Assembly (NCBI GenBank): GCA_018907035.1
Contig: JACCIC010000028.1
Coordinates: 2,524,001 to 2,588,000 of the forward strand
Reading direction: 5' to 3'
Source: Sycobia sp. Sy_11
Lineage: Eukaryota; Arthropoda; Insecta; Hymenoptera; Epichrysomallidae
Length of the DNA: 64,000 nucleotides
Shown: positions 13,346-25,169 of the stretch, piece after piece
How the letters are laid out: the number at the start of each line of letters is the position of its first letter
How positions within the stretch are numbered: position 1 is the stretch's first letter
Notes under the pieces: generated by a model
Seen by the model: the letters and a program-made list of their open reading frames with translations, nothing else
What the model was told of the DNA's origin: nothing
The model's database searches: none
Translations under genes and position numbers: made by a program

Positions 13346-14140
13346 CTAAATAAAAGGTTCAGATAGGAATTTTTTTCGGTGATCTGGAAAATCGTAGAAA
13401 TATTCGTCGATCGGCCTCAGAACTTCTGCATTGGCTGCTAAGATCTCTTCGATTTTATTTTCGTATTTGGAAATAGATGTAATTCCGAGTTTGTCAAAAT
13501 CAGGTGAATAACCGCAGTGGAGAAGAAAATTGTATCCAACATCTCGTTGTTTTTTCATCGCCCATCAAGAAGGATAGAGAAATATTCACCGTTATTCTTC
13601 CATCATTTTACAACGAATACCTATCAAATTAACATAATCCCTTTTCCATTACTACACTGGCCTTCTAGGAGCTTTTCAGTAGACACGATCGACTTGGCTT
13701 TCTTCTGTCCCGAATAATTTCTCGCTACCACCTGAACTACGATTTCATTTCCAAAGTGTGTTGATAGGCCCGTGCATCATCCATTATAAGAAATCGACAT
13801 AAAAAATCGATCGACTCCCTATTGAGGCGATCGACCGATTGAGCAAATTCGTCACCCATCGTACCCCTTACGTCGAGCTCGACATCCCTCGTTATTTATG
13901 CATTATATACCGGGTATTTTTTCCGATATCTCTAGAGTTTTAAATATCTTACGTGCCTTCGGCCGTACATTGTTGAACACGATAAATCGCACTTTTCCCA
14001 GGATTTCCGGTATGGTTGCTGTCTTTCGTTTATTTTTAACGTCAGCCATCTTCCATGACCATTCAGCTGCCCATTTTTTAAGGGTTGAAATAACGGAAAG
14101 GTGGGTTCTCAGAAGCGTTTGTCGACTTCGGATAAAAATT
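13346..14140 (-). pseudogene. Decayed protein-coding stretch of unknown origin, partly dsRBD-like
   Basis: Read on the minus strand, four overlapping protein-like open segments tile almost 800 bp. They are about 14140-13903, 13895-13737, about 13770-13624 and 13558-13346. The first and third share a frame, and the others are shifted, with stops between them, as expected for a gene broken by frameshifts. The first segment contains KKWAAEW and then a Lys/Arg-rich stretch ending in ILGKVRF. Across segments two and three a pattern reads YQHTLEMK, then IVVQVVARNYSG, then KKAKSIVSTEKLLE. This is like the beta-beta-helix part of a double-stranded-RNA-binding domain with its G-x-KKxAK signature shortened. 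The last segment (70 aa) is not recognised. No intact gene is present. The family assignment is tentative, and a transposon or an old duplicated gene are both possible sources. Confidence 0.4.
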
Positions 14141-16879
14141 GAAATTCAACTTACGTCGACTGTTTTGAACTAAACTAACAAACATTTTGATGGTTCTTAG
14201 AGTCTTGATAAATTCATATAGTAAAAATAATATCAGTTATAATCAACCCAGTAGAATCTTTTAATAGAAGAGAACAACTATTAAAAAATCAATAAAACAT
14301 TATTCAAAAGGGACAATTTGTTTTAACCCATCATGAGATTTGCCAAATCTATATGCCTCGTCATCAGATGATAATAGAAACTTGAATAGAGACGGGCTAT
14401 TCACGTTTCTACATTTTAACGCACGAAGTTAAAATATGAACAAATATATACAAACTACTTGATAGAGCAAGTTGAATGTCGCTACGCGAACCAATGAATT
14501 GTGTGCACCGCGACAAGACAGGCGAGGTTTTCTGGATTGAAGCGACACATCTGTGTTACACAAAGCAATTTTTACCTTCGACTCGTAAATCAATATTTCC
14601 AATACGTATTCGAAAGCTGATATAGCGCTTTTCCGTAACCCAGTAACTCGGAGCTTCCTTCCAGCGACAAATTACGCGCGCGCCGGCTCGATTTTTCATC
14701 GACTCATTTCTCGAGTCTATGGGGCTAGGCGAGGCACATCCAAGCCTTCTCCGATCCGTAAGCTTACAGATCCACGCCACGGTCTGTTCGGCATGACGAG
14801 GGCTCCCTCGTTCCACCCGCATAATTTTCACATAAAACATTCGCGTTCTTTCGACTGAAATACGCGGCATAATTTTGTACAATGTATACAAATTCTTCAC
14901 CGCTAACTTTTGCGCGATATCCTCCGACCTCGACGGACGAGCAGCGAGCCGGCAGCTTTATCGCCCGAGTTATACGAGCTTATACAAAAGGGAAAGCGAA
15001 CAGAAGCATAACAATAAAATCCAAAAACGAATAATAAAATGGACGAAATAAGAGACGAAGCCCGAGGAGGCGCGCGTAAGCGAAAGAAACGCGGGCCAGC
15101 GCGCGGGCTCGAAGGTTCGAGGGCGTGAGTATGCACGGGGCACGCGCGAGCGGAGGAGGTGGGGGAGGAGTCGTAATCCAGCGCCGGGAGCTGGAACCGG
15201 GTAACGCGCGTCTCGCGCATACCGAAGCTCGGCTCGGCGAGACTCGTCGTCGTCCAGCCCATCGGCCCGTCCTCGGTTCAGCCGCTCACCTCTGCGATGC
15301 CCTCGCGCGCCGGACCGACGGGGAGTCCGCGGTTCGACGAATGGATTAATGGGGGCGAGGACGGGGGGACTCCGCGACCGCCCCCCCCCCCAAATATACC
15401 CGCGCTCTCGGCACGCTCGCGCTTTCTTCTTCGTGCTCGTTTCGTTGGCGGCGCTTCGCGACCACCTCCGGGGCACCGCTTCTGCGACGGGCGAGAAGAT
15501 TCGGCTTTTGCTCTATTTTTTTCTCCGCGACCCCTCTTCGCGCGTGCTCGCCTCGCGAGCCGCAAAAAGAATGAACGAACACGGGACTTTTTAATTCAGA
15601 GGACGAGGGGTTTCCATCAAACGCGCCTTAATTATTAAAAACCGGCCGAAAAACGAAGGCACGGACGGTGAAGTGCTCCGCCAATTTAGTTATAATTAGA
15701 GCGCAGTGCGCCCAGGGTCAAATAATCAATATTATATTTGAATTTACATTACTTATCTCGATGAAAGGATTATTCATGAAAATTTGAAATAACTTTCAAT
15801 TTGACTTGGCTACTATTAGTTCTTAATTAGCTGGATATAATTTTTGATATTGTTAATAAATTTATAATAAAGTTACATAGATCAATTCTATCGTGTGTCA
15901 AAGTTTGATCTTGCATACATTTCATTAAGAGGACGACCAAGTTAATTGTCATCGATCGCGTAAAAATATTCTGGATTCTGTTTTCAAGAAAGAAAAAAAG
16001 AAATATATAGATGTGGTCAGTCATACGTATTTCTATTTAGTCTATATTGTTAAAAAGTTTCAATTAGAATGGGCAAGTAAAATACGAATGATAATGTTTG
16101 TAAAATTTTTTTCATCATTATTTGCTTATGAAATTTTCAAAACGTCTTTCTATATATATAAATATAATTAACAAAAAAAATTGTGAAAACATTCTAATTC
16201 CTACACTATTTCATGACTTTTAATAAAACTTTCAAGTAATATAAAGTAAATATAAATATAATTAATATAATAAAGTAAATATAATATCATATTTCTAAAA
16301 GAGAGTATTTTTACTTATTTGGCAAATATTAACTTTGACAGGCCCTCAAACGAATTCTCTTTTTATACTCATTATTTTACTGAAATCTGATGTTTCAAAA
16401 GAGATCTTACTATAAAGAGAAAAGAAAACTGATAAGCATTTGTACATTAATTTATATTTTAATAATTCATTGATAAAGACCTGGCAAATGTAGAAACTTT
16501 TATATTTGAAAATAAATTTACTGTATTTCTGCATTAAAATGTTAAAGGTACATTTTCAACATTACCTTCGTAATAAACTCCACAGCCTTAATTTGGCAAA
16601 ATCGCAAAATTTATTCGGTTCGCAAAAAATTGGAATGGATGTACATATATACGTCAGAAAAAGGTCCGCGTCAGCTTCATATCGCTTTACAAATTCTGAC
16701 GAAGTAGCCCGCGCGCCGCGCGCGGCGAGCGTAGGCGTTGAAAGGGTGACAGGCGCAAAAAGAAAGAAGGAGGAAAAAAGAAAAAAATGTAAAGAAAAGA
16801 AGAAGAAAAAAATAACCGAAAGAAGAGAGGGGAAAAAAAACGAAAAACTAATGGGAGCACTTTTTCATGTCTTTTGCAG

Positions 16880-17000
16880 CGCCGGCGAAGAGCCTACGCG
16901 TGCACCAGCCGGTGCTGAATAAAACTACGAACCGGCTCACTGTCACTTGTCTCGCCGAAGACCTTTATCCGCGGCCTAAGATCATTATTCATCGGGACAG
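16880..17000 (+). CDS. Ig-superfamily surface protein, exon with first half of Ig domain 2
   Basis: This 121-nt exon lies between a TTTTGCAG acceptor and a GTGAGA donor. It enters in phase 1, so the T left by the preceding exon plus CG makes Ser, and it leaves AG (phase 2). The frame reads through 39 complete codons without a stop. Counting from the first exon, it covers residues 120-159 and supplies the B-strand Cys (143) in the stretch LTVTCLAEDLYPRPK, followed by IIIHRD. At the place where most Ig domains have their core Trp, this domain has His or Ile. A sequon NKT lies at 133-135. Its phases match the neighbouring exons exactly, which is strong evidence that it belongs to the same gene. 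Confidence 0.9.
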
Positions 17001-17464
17001 GTGAGACAGGTCATACTCCGCCGCGGGGGGCTGTGCAGAGGGGTGGCATGTATATATATATATACAGAGACAGATACATACATATAAATACACCCGTGCG
17101 TGTGTGTGTGGGTATGTACACTCCTCGCGCTGATGCCCCCGATGGCCGCTGATGAAAATTCACGCTTCTGTTTTATTCTCTTTTATCGATGCTTTACAAT
17201 CAATACTTTATACGTGTGTATATATAGTGGTTCGCTTTTTCTTCACTCGGGAATGAGAACGAGGTCAAGTTTTTTTCAGCGGTCTAATTTGTTGCGCATA
17301 CGTTCGCGATGATGGCGATTTCTTTCGTTAAATTTAAATCGGAAACTCATCTCATTCCTGAAAATAGAGTATTCATCATTTGTGGCTTTATTGCGCGTCT
17401 TTATGTATAAAAATACAAGCGAAAGAAAAATAATGTATAAAGCTCTATATAATCTTTGAATATT

Positions 17465-17512
<48 letters not shown>

Positions 17513-17686
17513 AAAGAGTATATTATACTATCGAATAAAATATGACGCGCGTCAATTTATATTTAGAAGCGCATGCATCGCCGCCCGTAATCCGAGAACA
17601 ATATAATACGGATTTTATGCTAACTTCTCATCCCCGGCATTAATTCCCTAATTGATCGCAGCCATTTTACTTATGCATCCGTACAG
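17001..17686 (+). other. Intron of the Ig gene (686 bp)
   Basis: Begins with GTGAGA and ends with CCGTACAG. An AG at 17660-17661 could look like an acceptor, but using it would put a stop 20 codons into the exon. The AG at 17685-17686 is therefore chosen. It contains a TA microsatellite and TA/TG-rich sequence at 17049-17110. Confidence 0.8.
17469..17509. repeat. (TA)n microsatellite
   Basis: Uninterrupted TA repeat of about 20 units within the short intron. Confidence 0.95.
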
Positions 17687-17862
17687 AAAGCCCATAGGAG
17701 CGCAGCAGCAGAGATATAAAAACAACACGCACGACCGCTTCGACGCCGAGGCGGTCGGGACGATTTTCGAGGCCGACAAATTGGAGCTGCCCGTGATATT
17801 TCGATGCGAAGTTTCCATCCCGGAGGCTAATTACACGTCTGTTCAAGAATACGTATATAACG
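17687..17862 (+). CDS. Ig-superfamily surface protein, exon with second half of Ig domain 2
   Basis: This 176-nt exon takes the AG left by the previous exon plus its first A to make Arg, then runs 58 codons in frame and leaves a G (phase 1) before a GTAATT donor. It supplies residues 160-218. A polar segment with QQQ and two possible glycosylation sites (NNT at 172-174, NYT at 208-210) precedes and follows LPVIFRCEVSIPE. Cys200 there pairs with Cys143 of the preceding exon, a 57-residue spacing typical of C2-type Ig domains. Read-through past the donor would end after about 30 further residues at 17951 and would lack the hydrophobic tail. That is an alternative end, but a less likely one. Confidence 0.88.
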
Positions 17863-19532
17863 GTAATTTATTATTCGATTACGAACGCCCCCTCGCCCGC
17901 CAGCAATTTTCCCTTTATTTATATATGATCCAGTGCGGTGGGATAATTTAATTAGATAGTATTCGCTTATTAAAATCCATATGTATCAATTAACTTGCTG
18001 GGATCATCAAATAATTTACTTTAAATTAGTGTAACCACTAAACTTAAATGTATGCGTATCTATAAAAGTTTTCAATTTACAACAATCAATAAAACACACT
18101 CAAAATTTTTTATATGATTACAAGTTTATCAAAATAACTGCATTAACAATCTATTTATGGTAATAACAACAGGAGCAGCAGCAGCAGAAGCAATAACAGC
18201 CCAATAAAGTACAATAATAACAATATTAATTATAATTATAATAATACAATAGTTGACTAGTGTTATTTTATAATTAATTCAGACCGATATCGGTAATGAT
18301 CGATAATGACCGATATCCAAATATGTTGTTGAGCTTTAATCCAATTAAGAGCCGCTTATCAAGTGAACCCGTCCTGAATATCAAGATCATTATCGAGCGC
18401 GATCTTGGCGCCAAGTATTAATTACAAAGAGCTATTGATTTATCCGGAAAGTTTTCAGTTTTATCTTCATTAAGTCGATCGGAAAGTTTTGCGAGATCGA
18501 TAAAACTTAAATAAAATGTCGCCGACTCGGAGCACGGCGCGGCCGGAGTACAAAGTGAAATTTCAACGAGAGTTTGTCCAAAGCGAAGTTTTAATGTTCC
18601 ACCCGCGGAACAAGGTGGGCGAAGGAGAAAATTTTTTTTACCGTAACTCGAGTAATTAATTTAAGTCGTCTTCAAAAAAAAAAAATGAAAGAAAAAAAGA
18701 TAAAAAAAAAACTTTGCTGCCGTCCCAACTGCAATATGCAGAGGGTCTCCCGACCCCCCCCCCCTCGCCTCATCCCATCCCACAGGCCATTAACTGCAAT
18801 GACGAGAAAACAGCCCAGGGGAAATTAGAGGCGTAGGGGGTACGGGAGGGGGAGGGAGGAGCAAGGGAGGTTCTGGTGCTTTATCTTTTCGCGCGAGGAG
18901 GACGGACGGACGGTCGGCGCTGCTGTCGCCGCGCGACGGCCGGGGGGGGGGGAGGGGGCACGCGGCCCGAAAAGTTTTCAAATCCTAATCTCGAAGCGAG
19001 TGTCACCTCATTATCGCGAGAAAATGAAATGACTTTCGTTGGTTTGGGGCGGGAAGTGGGACAGGGGAGGGGAATAAGGTCTTTTACGGGTATTATAGGG
19101 ATTTGGCCCCGGACCCGGGATTCTCCCAATTTTCTCTTCGTTGCGATTGCCAAAATTTTTACGATCTTAGTTTTCGGAATTAATGGTGATTTGAAAGAGC
19201 GTCGCGTGGCTCCTTCGTTGGATAATTAAACTATTTAAATTATTATTAATTGTGGCTAATGCAGTTATTTTGTAAAAACAACCTATATTTCTATTATATC
19301 CAATAAAATAAGAATTTCGAGTGTAAAAATCAACATTCTTCGAAGAATTCCATTACATTTTAATGGAAAATCAATTCTAATTATTATTAGATTGAAAGAG
19401 CACAAAATATAAAGCACAATAATATTAAGTAGAATTCAATCTAGTTTCAAATGAAAATAATAGTTTCTTTAATTTAATTTACAGTCTCTTCACAGAAAAT
19501 GACGTTCTGTTTTTTTTTCTCTGAAATTTCAG
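17863..19532 (+). other. Intron of the Ig gene (1.7 kb)
   Basis: Runs from GTAATT to a strong acceptor with a long T-rich tract ending TTTCAG. It has an AT-rich first half with an imperfect AGC and AAT triplet stretch (18170-18245) and a GC-rich island (about 18480-19200) with a C run near 18756 and a G run near 18942. No exon is seen in it. Confidence 0.75.
18283..18317. repeat. Duplicated GACCGATATC motif with 12-bp palindrome
   Basis: ACCGATATCGGT (18283-18294) is a perfect palindrome. The sequence GACCGATATC (18282-18291) recurs at 18308-18317, 26 bp further on. Function is unknown. Confidence 0.6.
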
Positions 19533-19600
19533 GAAGCCAGGTTCCCTGCGTTTCATTATTACTACTTACTCTGAACCTCATCGTTTTCAAGAGGTACTAG
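19533..19600 (+). CDS. Ig-superfamily surface protein, last exon with C-terminal anchor
   Basis: This is the terminal coding exon. The G left by the previous exon plus GA makes Gly219. Then 21 codons lead to the stop TAG at 19598-19600. The tail reads GSQVPCVSLLLLTLNLIVF and ends KRY. A small-residue cluster (Asn218-Gly219-Ser220), a short spacer and a hydrophobic C-terminal segment (225-237) form the usual layout of a GPI-attachment signal. A short transmembrane anchor is the alternative. The acceptor has an almost pure T tract (19509-19530), and the entering phase matches the previous exon. The exon is short, so it would easily be missed by gene prediction; the matching phase and the sensible tail are the main support. 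Confidence 0.8.
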
Positions 19601-19880
19601 TGGGGACAAAAGTGCTTGTCAACAATATGTCCAAGTGCCTATACTTTAGGAATGAATAAGTGGACGAACATTATAACTGCAAGTAAAAGAGAAATTTAAT
19701 TAGAGAAAGAACTTTATTCGTTGTGCGCATCGGCAATTATAAGAGTATAAAAGAAAAAAAAAAGCATTACAGATTTGATCATTGACATTGAATACCTACG
19801 AGTTATACAAGTTCAAGGTTAAGATTAAGTGTTGCCAACTTGTGTTTTAAATAATAAATGTTAATTAAGGTCTAAATGGA
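19601..19880 (+). other. Probable 3' untranslated region of the Ig gene
   Basis: AT-rich sequence directly after the TAG stop, without an open frame of note. It leads to a canonical AATAAA at 19853-19858. The end position is approximate. Confidence 0.55.
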
Positions 19881-19908
19881 CAACGTATAATATGTGTGTA
19901 CATGTTTT
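19853..19908 (+). terminator. Probable polyadenylation signal
   Basis: AATAAA at 19853-19858 is followed about 35 bases on by a GT-rich stretch (about 19891-19908), the usual order for a cleavage and polyadenylation site. It lies about 255 bases after the stop codon of the Ig gene. Confidence 0.5.
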
Positions 19909-22900
19909 ATAAAAAAAAAAAAAAAGAAGAGGGATAAGAAAAAATTTAGGTGAACAATACTCGATTATGAGTCTGTGTATATACGTTTGTATATAAATGA
20001 TTGTTTAAGGGGAAAAGATAAATATATATATATACATACATAAATATATATATATATATATATGATTTAATTTCCATAACTCGGTGTCGGATTAGCTGCT
20101 TTATTTTCACGAATAATAATTCATCTGGCATCAAGTATACATAGGCGATTATGATTCCGATGTTGCAATCGAGTCCATTGTAGATCGCTACGCATTCCTT
20201 TTCCATGTGTAAATTATTGTAAATACGCAGAACAATTATTTTAAAAGATTTTGTTGATATGTAATATAAACGTAAAAGCGTACCACCACCACTCCCCACC
20301 CTCCCTCTGCCGGTAGTTTAATTTTGAAAAGCAGAAGACGCAATGGATTGCGTTGATAAGTATCGGTATGCGCACGGCAATTATTCATTTTCCCACGGCT
20401 CGCCTTTATCTGCAATTAATTTTTACGCAATTCATAAATTCAAACGCTGGAACTACTCTGTCTCGAATTTCTTATTGTACCTTTTACAAAGCACCGATTC
20501 GGTGAGCATTCTAATAAATTTATTACACGAAACTCACTTGGCCATGGGCAGTATGACTTTTGTATTTTGTATCAATCCCTCCATTTCCTACAAATAGTCC
20601 TCTGTGTACCGTTTTTCTCCCGATCTCCGAGAAATTCGATAAGCGAGTTAACGATTAACCGGAAACGAACGATTCCAGGTCACTTTTCGACTTTTTTTTC
20701 GTTTTTCAGCGGGCTTACATTTCTCTTTTTTTTTCTCTCCTTTAGTTTATTTTCATTGATTTCTGACGAAACGACCGCAAGATCGGCCTTTTTTATCGAG
20801 CCAGCTCTTAAACGATCGCCGTGTTTTCGTTGGTAAAATTTTCACCACTTTTACGCGAATTTATGTCAATTTCTTTCTCTTATTTTCATGTGAAATAAAA
20901 AAATATTATAATAATAATACTAATAATAAAACCTGCAACGTTCGTTGTATTTCGAGGTCGAGCGCCGAGTTAAGGCGATCCAGCGCGGACTGGAAAAAGA
21001 TGCAAGGGTTTTCCATTAAAAAATATCAGATGGTATCGGGTGGCAGCGCATACCCGATCGGAAAACGACGGGCGCGCGGCAGCGCCTGCTCTCGGATCCG
21101 ACCGCGCGCTATTACCGCACTTCCATTAACCCGCGGTATGCAATCGAATCGAGCCAGGGTCGTTTGGGTCTCCCGGGAAGCCGGTTCGCTTTTTTTCTTT
21201 TTTGCTTTTTCTTTTTTTGTTTTTGTTTTTTTTTTTTTTTTGTTTTTCGGGCTCCGACACTTTCCGCCTGCCGCATGGCAACCGTGGCGACGCGGCTGTA
21301 GATATGGCATTTTGCGTTGCGGCTCCCGTATATCTATATATATGGATGGAAGTAGAACTATATACCGGGGCACTTTCTTCGGACGCCGCGTATACGTACA
21401 CATGTGTAACGTAATCGATTTCGGTGAGCCGCCCGAAGCCGACGTGAGTAATTGCTTTTGTGAAATTTTAATGGTAGAAAGTCCGCGGGCCCGAGTTAGT
21501 TTTACGCGTCTCTATTATCGTTGTGTATATTTTTTCATCGCCCGCCGCGATAGGCGCGTAAAGAGATCGGTTAAGGTCAATAAATCCGGAATTAAGGATC
21601 CCGAATGTGAGTGCCGCCTGTTTAAGAAGCTTATTGTCAAGGTAAGTAAAATCTTTACGCATTACAGCCGCGAATTATTTTCACGGTAAATTTGAAAATT
21701 TAACGCTCAATTGATTGATTAAATTTTTTCACATTTATTTAAACGGACGCAGAAAAAGTTCATTTATTTTAAGCAAACATTTCATTACTGTCTGTCGATA
21801 AAATAATTTATTTGAATTATATGAGAATATTATTTATTTCGTCTAATAGGCATTAAATTAGCATCGTTAAATGGTCTATTTAAATTAAGGAAGTATTTTT
21901 TGAATTTCAATTAAATTGTTTCGTTGGGAGACGGGACGATTAAATATTTAACTAAATTTACAATTGTCCATTTCATTGCAAGGTTCATGAATAATTTGTC
22001 CATTCACCAGCTGCATATTTTCCTCGGTATGTGTGATTTAACGGTAGCGAACGGCAGCCTGAATTCATTTCTTGCGTACTTTTTATTTATTTGATTCAGA
22101 AATGATTCCGGTACAAATCGCATTATTCCTTTAGCAGCTATGATTATTGTTTTATGGTCATGATAAATTATAATTATGCAGATTTTAGAGTTATAATATG
22201 AAACGCGTAATTTTCTTAACAGCTGAGATTATTGTTTTATAGTTATAATGAATTAACGAGAAATAAACAAGAATAATTAGAAATGAGAAAAATTTACGCG
22301 CAGTTAAATTTAATAGTGAAAATAAATTGAATACTAATTATAAGTTACGATCCTTATACAATTGCATCAATTTAAATTTCAATTTGTTGTTACTGTAAAC
22401 TATTCCGGCTAAGTATTGCGAAAACTTATTTCACGTTTCCAAGTTTACTTTGATCGCTATATATATATATAAAAATACTTGCATAACATTTATCAATTTG
22501 TCCATTGATTAAGTCTTATGTGTTTTGAATGAAGCACGGATCGTAATTGAAACAGTGACGACCAGTGTAAACGTAATTTGAACGATTTACGAGGATAAAA
22601 TCAGGAAACGTTTTTCTCCCCCTCCCCCCCCCAAGCTGGACGAATCATACATTTTCATCAAAGAAAAATAAAACTGATTACTTTATCACTGTTCAAGCGG
22701 AGACTGCGTAATCCCGCTTTATACAGGTATATAGCCCGCGCAATGACTTTTACGTAATCCGAATTGAAGTCGGCCAAAAGTCGCGCGGTTATAATATAAA
22801 AATCTCCGAAAGCTCGTGCACACAAAGGTGCGCGAGCTGTGCCCCCGGGCGGGTCGCCGAGGTCCGCTCCAATCGTTTCTGCGAACGGCGCGCGGCGGCC

Positions 22901-23274
22901 GCGCCGCCCCGGGGCTGGAAAGTACCGGAGGAGCTGCGGACTGAGATATTTTATTGTCCCGGCCCGGCTAATGTGGCCGGGTAACAGCGCTCGGTCCCCG
23001 ACACCGGGGGAGGTGATTTCGGAAACAAAAAAAAAAGAAAAAAAGAAAAAAACAAACCGAAGAACAACACGAACGAAACTGGGAAAAACAGCGACTTTTT
23101 GTCGTGAGGAAGTTGCGCCGCGGCGGCTCCCGCGCTCTGCTGTAAGTTTCGGTGCTTCGGGTGCAGATCGATAGATCGCCACGCTGCGGTAATACGGACT
23201 ATTAGACAGATTTGCCTTGCGCAGCGCTAGTTGTATAACTGATTAAGGATAATTAAAGTTAATCAGTCCTGCAG

Positions 23275-23297
23275 ACACACACACACACACACACACA
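23275..23297. repeat. (AC)n microsatellite
   Basis: AC repeat of about 11 units, with imperfect AC-rich sequence continuing to 23312. Confidence 0.9.
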
Positions 23298-23581
23298 TAC
23301 ACATACACACACATATGCGTATATATACATTCTGTCCGAGAAAAACCACACGAGAAATTGACGCGGCGGTGATTTTTGCTTCGTTTATTTTCAGTTCTCG
23401 AGAATCGATCATGACAGCGGTAGAAGGGACAAAAAAAACAACCGTGTCATTATGCCATTCTATATCAATCAATATCAATTAAATAACCATCAAGCTCTCG
23501 TCGAATACCGGAGCGCCGTTAACCGCGGCGCGAAAAATCATCGAAATAAGTCAAACGTTAAACGCTCCGTATTATATATTT

Positions 23582-23624
23582 CACACACACACACACACAT
23601 ACACACATATATATATATATATAT
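23582..23624. repeat. (CA)n-(TA)n compound microsatellite
   Basis: CA units (23582-23600) are followed by an imperfect CA stretch and then TA units (about 23607-23624). Confidence 0.9.
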
Positions 23625-23969
23625 CTCGCGAAATAAATCTGGAAAGGAGGTCGACCGGAATAATGGAGCTAGAAGAATTGCAGTGGGCCGGAGGAGGGGG
23701 GAGAGGAGGAGATGACTCGCTCGTCTAATCTTCGATCGCGCGGCATCGCCTCGCATCTTCGCCCCTCCCGCGTCGCGCGACCGTCGCGCGCTAAATTAAT
23801 TTATGCCCACGCGCCGTTGGCGGGCGGTAGCGCGAGAAAGGATAGCCGGATAACTGAGCGCTGCACGTCCCGTACGGGGAGTGGGGGGCGCGACAGAATT
23901 AATGCGCCTGCTCCGATAGTCATCGCTGGACACACACACACACACAAACACACATGTATTCAAGGAGAG

Positions 23970-23972
<3 letters not shown>

Positions 23973-24003
<31 letters not shown>
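23973..24003. repeat. (GA)n microsatellite
   Basis: Uninterrupted GA repeat within a longer purine-only stretch that extends to about 24060. Confidence 0.9.
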
Positions 24004-24006
<3 letters not shown>

Positions 24007-25098
24007 GAGAGAGAGGAAGGGGGAGGGAAGGGAGAGAGAGAGGAAGTGAGAGAGCGAGGACTGCTTATCTGTGGAGCTTCGCGTGCAGGATTCAGGAGCG
24101 GATAAGATTCGTGAGCTCGAGCTGCGTACAAAGCTCGACGGCAGTTATGGTTAATAATTATTATTTGCTAAATTAATGATCCGCTCGTCTCGAAGAGCGT
24201 CTGCGGAGCGTCCGTCGTTTCCGGGCTAGAGGCTGCGTAGCTTTTGCGATTTTTTTCAGAATGCGCGCTCGCGAGAATGTGTGCGCGAGGGCGAGAGAGA
24301 TAGGCAGAGACGAATGGTTCGGCGACAGAGATAAAGTAGATTGATTTAATTGTGGCGCTCGCCGTACAGGTGAGAAGGTTATAAATAGGAAGTGTAAACG
24401 GATCGGGCTTTTAAATTTATCACTGTCCCGAGTCTCGATGCCGCTTTCTTTTGCTTATCCGTTATTCAAGACCTTTGCCCTACCCGACGCCCCAGAAATC
24501 CGCTCGCTTTCGTTTTCATCCATTCGCCCCCTACATCATAATATCCCGGTATCCGCGCATCCTGCGATCGCGCATTAAATTAACGTCAGAGAATCTCGAA
24601 CGATCGATTAATTCCCCACTCCCACCGATCCTCGTTCTCTTGATTCATCTTGAGTCACTTTTACACCTCGCGCTCCCATAACGATTCACGCTCGAAGCGT
24701 CAAATCGAATTTTTACCCCCCGATATTTTCTTAATCGGCGCTCGCGATACAATCAGATCCTCGGCATCGCGCGATAGAAAGCACGGCGTATATAAAAGTA
24801 ATAAAAAAAAAAAAAAATAAAAATCCGTATACCTCATCCACCGGCGACGTCGAACAGTTTCATTCGTATGATTATTTTCAAATACACCTATGCGTAGCCC
24901 GGGGGACAACGCCGAAGGCGCGGCGGCGTAGCTTCAACATCGAGAAATCATTACCGCTTACGCACGATGCTCTCGCCTTCTCTCGCTCGACGGCGTATCA
25001 TAACCAACTTCTTCCAGCCTCTTTACCTTTATAAATTACCTGCTTTTCGTCGACATATTGTATACAGGTTTATCAATACTTCTCACCTATTGAATCCC

Positions 25099-25101
<3 letters not shown>

Positions 25102-25167
<66 letters not shown>
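25102..25167. repeat. (TA)33 microsatellite
   Basis: The longest uninterrupted TA repeat of the window. Confidence 0.95.

Positions 25168-25169
<2 letters not shown>

Noticed and set aside
20060..20206. Protein-like minus-strand peptide starting MEKECVAIYNGLDC
   Set aside because: No acceptor or donor bounds it, it runs into a TA repeat, and it lies just beyond the 3' end of the Ig gene.
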